Source of the DNA: Halorubellus sp034808145
Lineage (GTDB): Archaea > Halobacteriota > Halobacteria > Halobacteriales > Natrialbaceae
Length of the DNA stretch: 64,000 nucleotides
Direction: 5' to 3'
NCBI RefSeq assembly: GCF_034808145.1
Contig: NZ_JAXHGM010000006.1
Location: forward strand, 124,001-188,000
Notes under the pieces: model-generated
Seen by the model: only the letters and a program-made list of their open reading frames with translations
Told to the model about the DNA's origin: nothing
Databases searched by the model: none
Part shown: positions 17,869 to 25,707 of the stretch, piece after piece
How the letters are laid out: each line of letters starts with the position of its first letter
Position numbering within the stretch: the first letter of the stretch is position 1
Position numbers and translations under genes: made by a program

Positions 17869-18702
17869 TCAGAGGTCGACGCGGTCGCCGATCTCGACGA
17901 CCTCGAGCGCCTCGGGGTACGCGAAGGAGTTCGCGTGGCTGTGCAGTACCGTCGGGTCGCCGGTGAGGCCCTTCCACATGTCCCAGTGACTCGGGAGCAG
18001 GCGGTCGAACTGGAGGTCGTTCGCCGCTTCGATCACCTGATTCTCGTCGTTGTACCAGCGCGTGCGCTTCGGTTCCCGGGTCTCCTTGTCCGGGACGTTC
18101 CCGACGGTCCCGAACGCGAGCACGCCGAGGTCGATGTCGTACTCGCGGCCGATGCGCGCGAACTCGTCGCTCGGCTTGGTGTCGCCGCCGTGGAAGAACG
18201 TGCCGGCGTCGTGCTCGAACACGTAACTCACCGGTTGGGTGGCGTCGGGGTCGTGCGCGGCCTCGACGTGCACGGTGAACTCGCCGACGTCGAACGTCTC
18301 GCCGACGGCGACCTCGTCGAACTGGGTGGCGTCGACCTCGTAGGCGCCCGGCCAGTGCTCGTCCTCGCGCGCGACGGCGAGACTGTCCGCCGGTGCGTGG
18401 AACGTCGCACCGGTGTTCGCGAGGATGGGGGCTTGCGACGGGCCGTGAACGTGGTCCGTGTGCTCGTGGGTCGCCAGGACGGCGTCGGCGGCGTCGACGT
18501 CTTCGGGGTCGAACGGCACGGGAATCATCCGTATCGTCCGCGGCGGGTCGCCGAGGCCGACGTACGGGTCGACGAAGATCGTCGTGCCGTCGCTTCCCTT
18601 ACAGGCGAAGCCGTTACAGCCGAGGTACCATACCGCGACGCCGTCGGGGTCGGCCGCCTCGATCGCTCGCGGCAGCCAATCGCCCCAGTCGCTCTCGCTC
18701 AT
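17869..18702 (-). CDS. Metallo-beta-lactamase-fold hydrolase (UlaG-like)
   Basis: This 277-residue protein has the MBL zinc motif HxHxDH (ATHEHTDHVHG), further ligands in VEAAHD and FHGGDTKPSD, and a C-terminal SHWDMW. The closest recognisable type is the L-ascorbate-6-phosphate lactonase/UPF0173 group, which lacks the extra RNA-processing domains of other MBL proteins. The substrate is unknown; a lactone or phosphoester is likely. No membrane segment is seen. Start is ATG at 18702 (MSESDWGDWL). It is divergently arranged from the acidic coiled-coil gene across a 352-base gap containing a G-rich tract. Confidence 0.78.
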   Translation of the reverse strand: MSESDWGDWLPRAIEAADPDGVAVWYLGCNGFACKGSDGTTIFVDPYVGLGDPPRTIRMIPVPFDPEDVDAADAVLATHEHTDHVHGPSQAPILANTGATFHAPADSLAVAREDEHWPGAYEVDATQFDEVAVGETFDVGEFTVHVEAAHDPDATQPVSYVFEHDAGTFFHGGDTKPSDEFARIGREYDIDLGVLAFGTVGNVPDKETREPKRTRWYNDENQVIEAANDLQFDRLLPSHWDMWKGLTGDPTVLHSHANSFAYPEALEVVEIGDRVDL

Positions 18703-18823
18703 GGTCGGTCCTGCGAGTGGCCGAGTCAAGAGCGTTGGGACTCGCGGGGAGTCGGGAGCCCCGGAAAGGAAGCGGGGACGGGGAAGGGCTGCGGGAAGGT
18801 GGACCGAGCGAGTCGTCGAAAGT

Positions 18824-18853
18824 GGGTAGGTGGGTAGGTGGGTGGGTGGTGGG
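18824..18853 (+). repeat. G-quadruplex-forming GGGTAGGT tandem tract
   Basis: Within the 352-base gap 18703-19054, G-runs of three recur at 18824, 18832, 18840, 18844 and 18851, separated by TAGGT, TAGGT, T and TGGT. Two full 8-base GGGTAGGT units open the tract. This satisfies the classical four-tract quadruplex pattern with short loops. The 80 bases before it (from about 18740) are also purine and G-rich. It sits about 120 bases before the divergently oriented hydrolase start. The rest of the gap holds a TATA-like TTCCTTTAAG at 19021 serving the next gene. Confidence 0.65.
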
Positions 18854-19054
18854 TTCCGACGAATCGCCGGTTTCGGACTCCGGCCGCGGTCGGTTTGTAC
18901 GTCGGTCCGCGACCGTCGACCACGTGCAGCACGCCGCTGCACGACCAAATCGTGTCCGTATTCGGATAAAAGAACGGCCTGCCAGGACAAGGACGCGCGC
19001 CCAGTCCGCGGAACCCCCGTTTCCTTTAAGTTCGTGCTGTGGATACGGAGGGAT

Positions 19055-20872
19055 ATGAGTAGTCAGGTCGACCCGGACGACACCGTGGCGGTGTCCGCCG
19101 ATGGCATCGCCGTCGAGAAGTCGTTCGCGGCAGACGAGTTCCCCGTTCCCGCGATCCGGTTCGCTATCACGTCGAATCGCGACGAGCCAGTCACCGTCCG
19201 CCTGCACGAGGACATCCCGACGGACTTCCCGATGGACGGCGTCGGCTTCCATCCGGACTACGACAGCGACAACTGGACCGCGTTCCAGGACCACCACGTC
19301 GAGTACGAGCGGACGCTCGACCCCGGCGAGGAGGTCGTCACCGTGTACGGCGTCCGTATCGAGTCCCAGAGCGACGTCCCGCAGTTCCTCTCCGAGCCGC
19401 AGGTCGCCGAGGTCGAAGCCGACGACGACGATACCGGCGAGGACGACGCCACCGACGACAACACCATCGACGACATCGTCGACGACGACTCGAACCAGGT
19501 CGTCAAGGACATGATCTCGGGGAAGAGCGAAGGCGTCCCCGGCCTCGACGACGACGACGCGGGCGACGCGGACGACGACGATGACGGGTCCGCGATCGAC
19601 CTGAATCTCGGGAGCGCGGAAGCGGAACTCGACGCGGATGACGCGGACGCGGAGACGGACGTCGACGACGGCCCCGAGATAGAACTGGACATCGACCAGC
19701 CCGACGAGACGGCAGACGACGACGCTGAGGACGAAGCACTCGACGCGGACGACGAGACACCCGACGCCGACGCGGACGACGAGGCACTCGACGTCGAGGT
19801 GGACGAGGATGCTGGTAACGACGAAGCAGTCGAGGAGCCTGGCGACGGCGTCGACGAGGCTGCGGCCGACGAGGCCGACGTCGAAGCCGACGAGGATGTA
19901 GAAGAAGGCGAGGATGCGGTCGAGGCCGAGGCCGACGCCGATGAGGCTGTCGACGCTGACGAGGATGTCGACGAGGACGAGACCTCCGAGGTCGACGGGG
20001 AAGTGGATAGCGTCGACGAAGGCGAAGTGGTCGCGGCGCTGGCCGCTGCGGTTCGCGAGGGCGACGCCGACGACGAGGACCTCGAAGTGGTTCGGGAGAC
20101 GCTCGCTCCCACCGCAAACGCAGAGGCAGAGACAGACGCAGAGGCGGAGGCGACGGCGGGTGTCGACGCGGACGACGTCGTCGCCTCCGGGAACGTCGCC
20201 GCAGCACTCACCGAGGAACTCGACGATGGAACGGTCGGGGCCGACACCCGCAACCGCTTGCGGGACGCGCTCGACGTCGAGCGCTCGGGCCCCGAGGTCG
20301 CGAAGGTCGAACACCTCCAGTCGCGCGTCGAGGAACTCGCCGCGTACACGAGCGCACTCGAGGAGTTCCTCGACGAGGAAGGCACCGCGAACCAGCTCCT
20401 GGAGGAGTACAACGACGAGGTGTCGGCGCTCCGAGACGACCTCCAGTCGGTGCAGTCCGCCGTCGGAGAACACGACGAGGCGATCGAAGCCATCGAGGGC
20501 GACGTCGACGAACTCGGCGACGAGAGCGCCGAAGCCCACGACCGCATCAACACCCTCGAGACCGACGTCACCGCGCTCGAAGACGACCTCGAGAGCACCG
20601 CGAACGAACTGGAGACGACGACCCAGGACCTCGAGGATACCACGGACGACATCGCCGCGGACGTCGACTCGGTCGCGGACGACGTCGACGCGCTCGAGAC
20701 GACCGTCGACGACCACGTCGAGGAGTTCACCAGTCGCGTCGACGACGTCGAGATGGACGTCACGGACCTCGACGAGGACGTGACCGAACTCCGCGACGAC
20801 GTCGACGCCATCGAGGAGGACGTCACGGAGATCAACGAGTGGCGCGACCAGCTCGGCGAGATGTTCTCCTGA
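19055..20872 (+). CDS. Highly acidic coiled-coil protein
   Basis: A 605-residue protein of unknown function. Residues 1-110 form a beta-rich domain (repeated strands such as FAITSNRDEPVTVRLHED and VVTVYGVRI). Residues 115-310 are extremely acidic, Asp/Glu/Ala low complexity. From about 330 there is a helical region, then 430-605 is a long heptad-like coiled coil (LETDVTALEDDLESTANEL and similar). There is no signal peptide or membrane anchor, so it is likely cytoplasmic and oligomeric, perhaps scaffolding. A TATA-like TTCCTTTAAG 25-34 bases upstream supports a leaderless ATG at 19055. Base composition follows the repetitive GAC/GAG codons. Confidence 0.7.
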   Translation: MSSQVDPDDTVAVSADGIAVEKSFAADEFPVPAIRFAITSNRDEPVTVRLHEDIPTDFPMDGVGFHPDYDSDNWTAFQDHHVEYERTLDPGEEVVTVYGVRIESQSDVPQFLSEPQVAEVEADDDDTGEDDATDDNTIDDIVDDDSNQVVKDMISGKSEGVPGLDDDDAGDADDDDDGSAIDLNLGSAEAELDADDADAETDVDDGPEIELDIDQPDETADDDAEDEALDADDETPDADADDEALDVEVDEDAGNDEAVEEPGDGVDEAAADEADVEADEDVEEGEDAVEAEADADEAVDADEDVDEDETSEVDGEVDSVDEGEVVAALAAAVREGDADDEDLEVVRETLAPTANAEAETDAEAEATAGVDADDVVASGNVAAALTEELDDGTVGADTRNRLRDALDVERSGPEVAKVEHLQSRVEELAAYTSALEEFLDEEGTANQLLEEYNDEVSALRDDLQSVQSAVGEHDEAIEAIEGDVDELGDESAEAHDRINTLETDVTALEDDLESTANELETTTQDLEDTTDDIAADVDSVADDVDALETTVDDHVEEFTSRVDDVEMDVTDLDEDVTELRDDVDAIEEDVTEINEWRDQLGEMFS

Positions 20873-20972
20873 GCATCGGAGGATACCACTCCGTACCGGT
20901 CCATAGCGGTCCGTTGCACCGACCACGGTCGAAACGCAATCTGTTTACAGTCGAGACGATAGGTGTCGAGTG

Positions 20973-21878
20973 ATGACAGCGACCGTCTCCGTCGCGGTTC
21001 CGCGCAAAGGCCGGCCACTGGAGGCCGTCCTCGAGCGGCTCGCGGCCCGCACCGGCGACACGGACCTCGCCGACGACGTGATCTCGACGCTCCGCTACGA
21101 GAAAGCGATCACGAAGGGCACCAAGCGAGAGCATCGCGACGTGTACCAGCGCTTGCGGGCGTACAGCGACATCGAGGACCCGGGCTCGCCGGAGTACACG
21201 CTCCTTCGGGACGACCGGGCGGGGTTCCCGCGTCGCGTCGTGTTCGACAGCGTCACGTTCACCAGCGGGGACGTGGACATCCACCTCGTCGGTCGCGAGG
21301 AGCCGTTCCGCTCGCTCCGCACGCACTCGTTCGCGCTCGGGTTCGATAGCGCGGACCTCGTCCTGGAGGAGGTCGTCGGTCTCACTCCCGACCCCCTCGA
21401 GGACCTGGCGGGCGTGAACGAGCGAATCGACCCGCACGATACGGACGTCCGCGTGGTCACGGGCCTCGGCGATACGGTCTATCATACGTTGATGGCGACG
21501 CCGGAGGCGATCGAGGCGTCGTCCCGGTCGACGGTCGACCGCGAGTTCGTCGCGGCGCACGACGGCGAGCTCTGTATCTCGCCGCGGTACGAGCGCCTCG
21601 TCGAGGCCGTCCTGGGGACGGCTGCGGTCGAGGGCGTCTCGTTCACGTACGCCGACGACGGTCGGGAGGAGGAGGCCGCCATCGCGGAGTCTGGCGTGGG
21701 CGTCTATCTCACGATGAGTGGGTCGACGGCGCGCGACCACGGATTAGAGCTCGGTGAGCGGTTGTTCCCGAGCGAGACGGTCCTGATGTCGAACACGGCG
21801 GAGGTGGACGAGGCGGCCGAGCGCGCGATAGCGCTGTTCGAATCCGCGGAGTTGGACTCCGAGCTCGTCGTCCAGTAG
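20973..21878 (+). CDS. Diverged HisG-like (ATP phosphoribosyltransferase-related) protein
   Basis: A 301-residue protein that starts like HisG (VSVAVPRKGRPLEAVLERL versus the usual iavPnKGRl). Its second half follows HisG order: CISPRYERLVEAVLG resembling vATkYPnlt, then VEGVSFTYADDGREEEAAIAESGVGVYLTMSGSTARDHGLEL (in parts) resembling the PRPP-loop and dimer region, ending PSETVLMSN. The middle, normally GyVedGaaDlGitG, is replaced by unrelated sequence. It is therefore probably a paralogue with a different job, using the periplasmic-binding-like fold. The ATG at 20973 is preferred to an adjacent GTG at 20970. A TATA-like TGTTTACAG lies about 30 bases upstream. Confidence 0.55.
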   Translation: MTATVSVAVPRKGRPLEAVLERLAARTGDTDLADDVISTLRYEKAITKGTKREHRDVYQRLRAYSDIEDPGSPEYTLLRDDRAGFPRRVVFDSVTFTSGDVDIHLVGREEPFRSLRTHSFALGFDSADLVLEEVVGLTPDPLEDLAGVNERIDPHDTDVRVVTGLGDTVYHTLMATPEAIEASSRSTVDREFVAAHDGELCISPRYERLVEAVLGTAAVEGVSFTYADDGREEEAAIAESGVGVYLTMSGSTARDHGLELGERLFPSETVLMSNTAEVDEAAERAIALFESAELDSELVVQ

Positions 21879-22920
21879 CGACGGTCGACCGTCCGTTCGC
21901 GTCCCCGACGACACCAGTGTTCGGTATAGCGGCATACGATTTATGAGTCCGGCCTCCGACGTGTATCACGCGAGTCGTCGTGACGGAGAGCACTACCAGA
22001 GGCGCGTGAGCGGCCGCTGACGCGTGTCCTCCAGATAGGGCGCAGGGACCGAAGAGAGGTTCAACCATTGCGTGTCGCACCGTCCAGACACGTCAGAAAA
22101 CACGGCACCTGCGGCGGCGTCCGCACTCGAAGCCCCACGGATTATCGCGGGGAGGAGACATAGGCCACTTGGCGCATTCTCCAGGAGCGACCGAACAGCG
22201 CCAGCACCACCAGCGACCACCGGCCCCGACTCGACCAGCGTCGCAGCCAGCGGCCGTCCAATCGAACCCGTTTCACCCCACGAGACCCGATCGCGTGACC
22301 CGACCGGCGACACGCTGTCGCTCCCGAGAGCGCGACGACGTCCACTTTCCCAGAACGCGTCGACGAGCGACCGACCGTGTATACTCCCTAAGAAATACCA
22401 GATTCCTTCTCTGTTCGTCACCGATGAGTTCGCCGGAACGTTCGGCCCGACACTCGTAATCCGTTGGCTCGAAGAGAACACGATGTCTCTCAGGTATCTT
22501 TAATGGTGGTACTATAAACTTCGTTTAAGGGTGCTATGGCTCCGTATATCCTGTGAATCGGGGCGCATTTGGGGCGCTATAGAACAAGATAAAGACCCTT
22601 ATCCCCGGGTGTGGGATTAGATTCTTGTGGGTGGGCTGAGAGCGTCCTGACGTGACCGAACCCGTCGACGTTCATGCATGGTGGGCGGAATTGTCTGAAG
22701 GCTATCATAGACCGATGTGGGCTGCGGAGGGTGTCCGCGCACTGGCCAAGCGTAGTCGAGCGTGCCGTCGTGGGAGGACTCCGGGTGCGTGCTTGGGCAG
22801 ATGGCAGTTCGCTGTTCGAGACACCCGTTCTGGAGCGGGGTCGAGAATCCCGGTCTTCGGGCCGCGAACCCCAGGGGTTGCGTGTTCGAAACCGGGTTCG
22901 ATTCTGGGGGGTGTTCGGCG
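21879..22920. other. Gene-poor 1.04-kb stretch before the DNA-binding/recombinase pair
   Basis: No acidic, haloarchaeal-looking reading frame spans this gap; the longest frames (22072-22503 plus, 21993-22481 minus) are Pro/Arg/Ser-rich and lack family features. Its AT content is visibly higher at 21918-21950, 22375-22420 and 22495-22620. It contains the E2 element, TATA-like CTATAAAC/CGTTTAAG near 22511-22530 and GATAAAGACCCTTATC near 22588-22603, then a roughly 310-base leader to the next start. That leader has hairpin CCCG-GTCTT-CGGG (22849-22861), palindrome AACCCCAGGGGTT (22867-22879) and two related TGTTCGA... repeats at 22813 and 22883. Only a few codons at 22440-22503 look protein-like, possibly a remnant. 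Confidence 0.5.
21917..21950 (+). promoter_or_regulatory. Shared intergenic element, diverged copy E2
   Basis: Contains TTCGGTATAGC and CATACGATTTATGAG, aligning with E1 and E3 except for an extra G after TTCG and several substitutions in the centre. Like E1 it is followed by TCCG within a few bases. It sits 38 bases after the HisG-like gene in the same direction and faces the gene-poor stretch. The ATTTATG half could be a TATA box, but no gene begins nearby. Confidence 0.4.
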
Positions 22921-23352
22921 GTGAGCGAGTCCGACGTCGAGCGCACCGTGGTGAAGACGTACGTCCCGGCGTACCAGAAGGAGGCGTGGGTCGAACACGC
23001 CGACCGGCTCGACATGAGCCAGAGCGAGTTCGTGCGGACGATGGTGCAGGCCGGGCGACGGGACTTCGCGGTCGACGGCGTCCCCGGCGTGGACGACGAG
23101 AACTCGTCGGCGGATGACGACAGCACTCGAGCGACGGACGCGTCCGACGGTGAGGAGCGCGACGACGCGACCGGGTTCGAGGACCGCGTGTACGCGTTGC
23201 TCCGCGAGGAGACGCGGTCGTGGGACGACCTCCTCGAGGCGGTCACCGACGACGTCGAAGGCCGGCTGGAGGACGCGCTCCAGTCGCTGCAGGCGGCGAA
23301 CAAGGTGGCGTACAGCGGTCGGAACGGTGGGTACGAGGCGGTCGAGGAATGA
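22921..23352 (+). CDS. RHH plus winged-helix-like DNA-binding protein (DUF5805-type), recombinase partner
   Basis: A 143-residue acidic protein. The N-terminal 45 residues (VVKTYVPAYQKEAWVEHADRL, then DMSQSEFVRTMVQAGRRDF, in parts) have the strand-helix-helix spacing of ribbon-helix-helix proteins. A disordered Asp/Ser linker follows. Residues 85-140 (FEDRVYALLREETRSWDDLL ... LEDALQSLQAANKVAYSGRNGGYEAV) read as a small winged helix. It resembles the haloarchaeal family I know as DUF5805, typically next to integrases. GTG at 22921 is the only sensible start. Its stop overlaps the recombinase ATG, so the pair is co-translated and it probably directs or regulates the recombinase. Confidence 0.68.
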   Translation: MSESDVERTVVKTYVPAYQKEAWVEHADRLDMSQSEFVRTMVQAGRRDFAVDGVPGVDDENSSADDDSTRATDASDGEERDDATGFEDRVYALLREETRSWDDLLEAVTDDVEGRLEDALQSLQAANKVAYSGRNGGYEAVEE

Positions 23353-24425
23353 GCGAGCCGGACGTCGACCGGAACGATGGAGGTGGGTCCGAGGACCTCG
23401 ACCTCGTCGACCGGTACCTCGAGGACCAGCGCTTCCACGGGAAGGCGGAGCGGACGCGAGCGTCCTACGAGCGCGTGCTCCGGGACTTCGAGGCGTTCCT
23501 CGCCGACCCCGAGCGAGGGCCGGGTGGACGGTCGGGTACGCCGGACGCGGCGGATCGCCGCGAGTGCATGGCGTGGGTGCACGCACTCCGGGACTCCCAC
23601 GCGCCGAGCACGGTCGCGTCGTACGCGTCGTACGTCCATCGGTTCTACGCGTACATGACGCAGGTCGGCGAGCTCGCGGACAACCCGATGGCGCTGGTCG
23701 TCGAGGAGATGGACGAGGCGATAGACCCGGACCCGACGCGACGGGACGTCTCCCTCGGCGAGATGCGGGCGTTCGTCGCGAGCGTCACGCATCCCCTGGA
23801 GCGCGCGGTGATCGTGACGTTACTGAAGACGGGGATGCGCGTCGGCGAGTGCTGTAACCTCGACCTCCGAGACCTGCATCTCCCGGGGTCGTCGGCGAGG
23901 GCGGCGTTCGACGCGGACCCCCGCGTTCACCTGGATGGTCGTGGTGCATCGCTGTACGTCTCCTCGGAGCCGTCCCGAGGTGCGGTCGTGAACGGCGAGG
24001 AGCGATACGAATCGAACAAGCGCAAGCGCGACACGGTCGTGCCGGTGGACGAGGAGCTCCGTGCGGTACTGGAGGCGTGGCTCGCGGTTCGACCGGACGC
24101 GCGGTCCGCCGCCGAACCGCTGTTCGTGGACACGAGCGAGGCGTGGGGCGAGCGCCTGCGGGCCAGCGGCGTCCGGTCGTTCGTCACGCGTCACGCTCGC
24201 GACGCCGGCTGGTACCGGACGGGCGGTGGTGCGAGCGAGAACGTCACGCCGCACTACTTCCGGCACTTCTTCACGACGCACCTCCGGGACCGGACGGGCG
24301 ACCGCGGGGTCGTCAAGTACCTCCGCGGGGACGTCGCGAGCGACGTCATCGACACCTACACGCATGACTGGGGATCGCGCATCGGGGACGTCTACGAGGA
24401 CCACATTTACTCCGTCTTCGGGTGA
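23349..24425 (+). CDS. Tyrosine recombinase / integrase (XerC/D-like)
   Basis: This 358-residue recombinase has an N-terminal SAM-like core-binding domain (about 15-120: YLEDQRFHGKAERTRASYER ... YVHRFYAYM). The catalytic domain has R164 (TGMRVGEC), a lysine in the NKRKRD hairpin, H302-x2-R305 (PHYFRHFF), and the likely nucleophile Y337 (DTYTHDW). The usual His/Trp of the LGH box is replaced: the text reads LRGD. Such enzymes integrate, excise or resolve DNA through a covalent 3'-phosphotyrosine. It overlaps the DNA-binding gene by 4 bases. No flanking tRNA or attachment site is seen, so it could be a resident chromosomal recombinase. Confidence 0.82.
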   Translation: MSEPDVDRNDGGGSEDLDLVDRYLEDQRFHGKAERTRASYERVLRDFEAFLADPERGPGGRSGTPDAADRRECMAWVHALRDSHAPSTVASYASYVHRFYAYMTQVGELADNPMALVVEEMDEAIDPDPTRRDVSLGEMRAFVASVTHPLERAVIVTLLKTGMRVGECCNLDLRDLHLPGSSARAAFDADPRVHLDGRGASLYVSSEPSRGAVVNGEERYESNKRKRDTVVPVDEELRAVLEAWLAVRPDARSAAEPLFVDTSEAWGERLRASGVRSFVTRHARDAGWYRTGGGASENVTPHYFRHFFTTHLRDRTGDRGVVKYLRGDVASDVIDTYTHDWGSRIGDVYEDHIYSVFG

Positions 24426-24445
24426 ACCCGCTGTCCGAGACCCAT

Positions 24446-24478
24446 CGCATAAATCCTATCCTGCTATACGAAATAGTC
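24446..24478 (-). promoter_or_regulatory. 33-bp shared intergenic element, copy E3 (inverted, after recombinase)
   Basis: On the minus strand it begins GACTATTTCGTATAGC and ends ATTTATGCG, differing from E1 at three of 33 positions. It lies 20 bases after the recombinase stop, pointing back into that gene. If the ATTTATG is a TATA box it would produce antisense RNA over the recombinase 3' end; if it is a strand-exchange site, it is inverted relative to E1 and E2. Either reading is inference. Confidence 0.55.
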
Positions 24479-24615
24479 AGGTTCTGATGGCTTCCGGGAT
24501 GACGGGAGTCACGTGGCTGAACCCGCTCAGCGGGCGGTTCCGAGCCGCTTTAGCGGGTGGTTCGCCTCCTGGAACGAGCTGACGCGGGTACCAACAGTGC
24601 TGTTCGCGTGGCGAA

Positions 24616-25599
24616 TCACGCCGGAGACGCATTCGGGACGGGGGAGGGGTGGAACGAGCGGGCGGCGCGTGCGGCCGTGACGTGAGGCGTCGGGTGCGTG
24701 AGCGACGTCACCGTGAGGTGGTCGGGCCGTGCGCTCGACGTCGCTCGTTCCGTCGTCGCCGTTGCGTCCGACCCGTTCGCGGGGACCCAGTCGGGTCGGT
24801 CGACCGTGACGCGACCGACGCCACGGAACTGGACGCGCGTCACCGCCCGCCGCTGTCGGCCGTCCTCGACGAACGTCCGTTCGAGAGTGTACTCGACGAT
24901 CCGGCCCTCCTCGGTGACGAAGAGCGTGAGCGAGACGTCGAGTGTGCGGTCTCCGAACGGGTTCGGTGTCGCGGTCTCGTTCGCGACGACCCTGAACACA
25001 GGTTCGTCGACGGAACTCGGGACGGTATCGAGCGCGGTTACCTCGGTGACGTTCGTCGCGGCCAGCCCGGCCTGGAGGATGCCCGGGGCGGCGCGAACCG
25101 AGACCTCGGTCGGTGGGACGGGCGCGCCCTCCGGCGAGCGGACGAGCCGGACCGTCGGGTCGTCACTATCGTCGAGTCGCTGCCACTGCCAGACGGCGGA
25201 CCCGTTCGAGTACAGCTGACGGTGCACGCTCCGGTTCCCGAGCGTGGAGCGCCTGTCCTGCACGTACGTCGACCGGTTGGGTCCGAACGTCGTCGTCCAC
25301 CGGTCGCTCGTGTACACCGTCCCGTTCGCGTCCCGTTCGACGTGCTCGTACGCGGCCGTGTACGAGAAGCCGGCGAGCTGTCGGTAGTGCGCTTCCACGA
25401 GGTCGAATGCTCCGGGAGCGGTGTCGGCCATGGGGTCGAACGCGATGACCGGCGGTCGGTCGGCCGGCGTCTCGGTGGTCGTCCGCGTCGGCTCGTCGAC
25501 GTCGAACGGTTCGCGCGTCGTCGCGACGCCGCCGAACGACGAACATCCGGCGAGGACGACGACAGCGAGGACGGCGAGGACCACTGACGTCCGGGGCAC
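24616..25599 (-). CDS. Secreted lipoprotein, haloarchaeal DUF7537-like
   Basis: A 327-residue exported lipoprotein. The N-terminus is VPRTSVVL, then an Ala/Val/Leu core and lipobox LAGC (C19). A Thr/Pro-rich spacer follows, then a beta-rich domain (FSYTAAYEHVERDANGTVYTSDR, in parts; VRLVRSPEG; LTLFVTEEGRIVEYTL). Single-domain lipoproteins of this build resemble LolA/LppX-like lipid-binding folds, but that is only a structural guess. Two GTG starts are possible, 25620 and 25599; the latter is chosen because a TATA-like GATTTACG lies about 27 bases upstream of it. The final 40 residues are low-complexity. It stands alone, downstream of btuD in the same direction. Confidence 0.7.
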   Translation of the reverse strand: MPRTSVVLAVLAVVVLAGCSSFGGVATTREPFDVDEPTRTTTETPADRPPVIAFDPMADTAPGAFDLVEAHYRQLAGFSYTAAYEHVERDANGTVYTSDRWTTTFGPNRSTYVQDRRSTLGNRSVHRQLYSNGSAVWQWQRLDDSDDPTVRLVRSPEGAPVPPTEVSVRAAPGILQAGLAATNVTEVTALDTVPSSVDEPVFRVVANETATPNPFGDRTLDVSLTLFVTEEGRIVEYTLERTFVEDGRQRRAVTRVQFRGVGRVTVDRPDWVPANGSDATATTERATSSARPDHLTVTSLTHPTPHVTAARAARSFHPSPVPNASPA

Positions 25600-25707
25600 A
25601 CGACGTACTCCGTGGGCCACGTAAATCACGTTTCGGTGTACGGAATTCGCTCTCGCACTCACGGTTGCGTCGCGGGCACGGCCGCGGACGTCGTCGACGA
25701 CGTGCTT

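Noticed and set aside
19258..21018. 586-residue Ser-rich minus-strand frame opposite the acidic coiled-coil gene
   Set aside because: Antisense of GAC/GAG repeats gives Ser/Val runs; no initiation context or motif.
20973..21878. Calling this gene hisG
   Set aside because: The central phosphoribosyltransferase motif is missing and it is not in a his context; kept as HisG-like only.
21993..22481. 162-residue minus-strand reading frame
   Set aside because: Composition unlike other proteins of the window and no recognisable motif; overlaps the equally unconvincing plus-strand frame.
22072..22503. 143-residue plus-strand reading frame in the gene-poor stretch
   Set aside because: Pro/Arg/Ser-rich and not acidic, no family features; only the last 20 or so codons look protein-like.
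22880..22912. GGGTTCGATTC resembling a tRNA T-arm
   Set aside because: The flanking bases cannot form the 5-bp T stem and no acceptor or anticodon arms fit.
22652..22924. 90-residue frame starting with a plausible N-terminus before the DNA-binding gene
   Set aside because: Turns Arg/Gly/Pro-rich after about 30 codons and runs across hairpins and repeats; more likely untranslated leader.
22921..24425. Calling the recombinase pair a complete provirus or integrative element
   Set aside because: No structural, replication or cargo genes, and no tRNA target or direct-repeat att sites were found around it.
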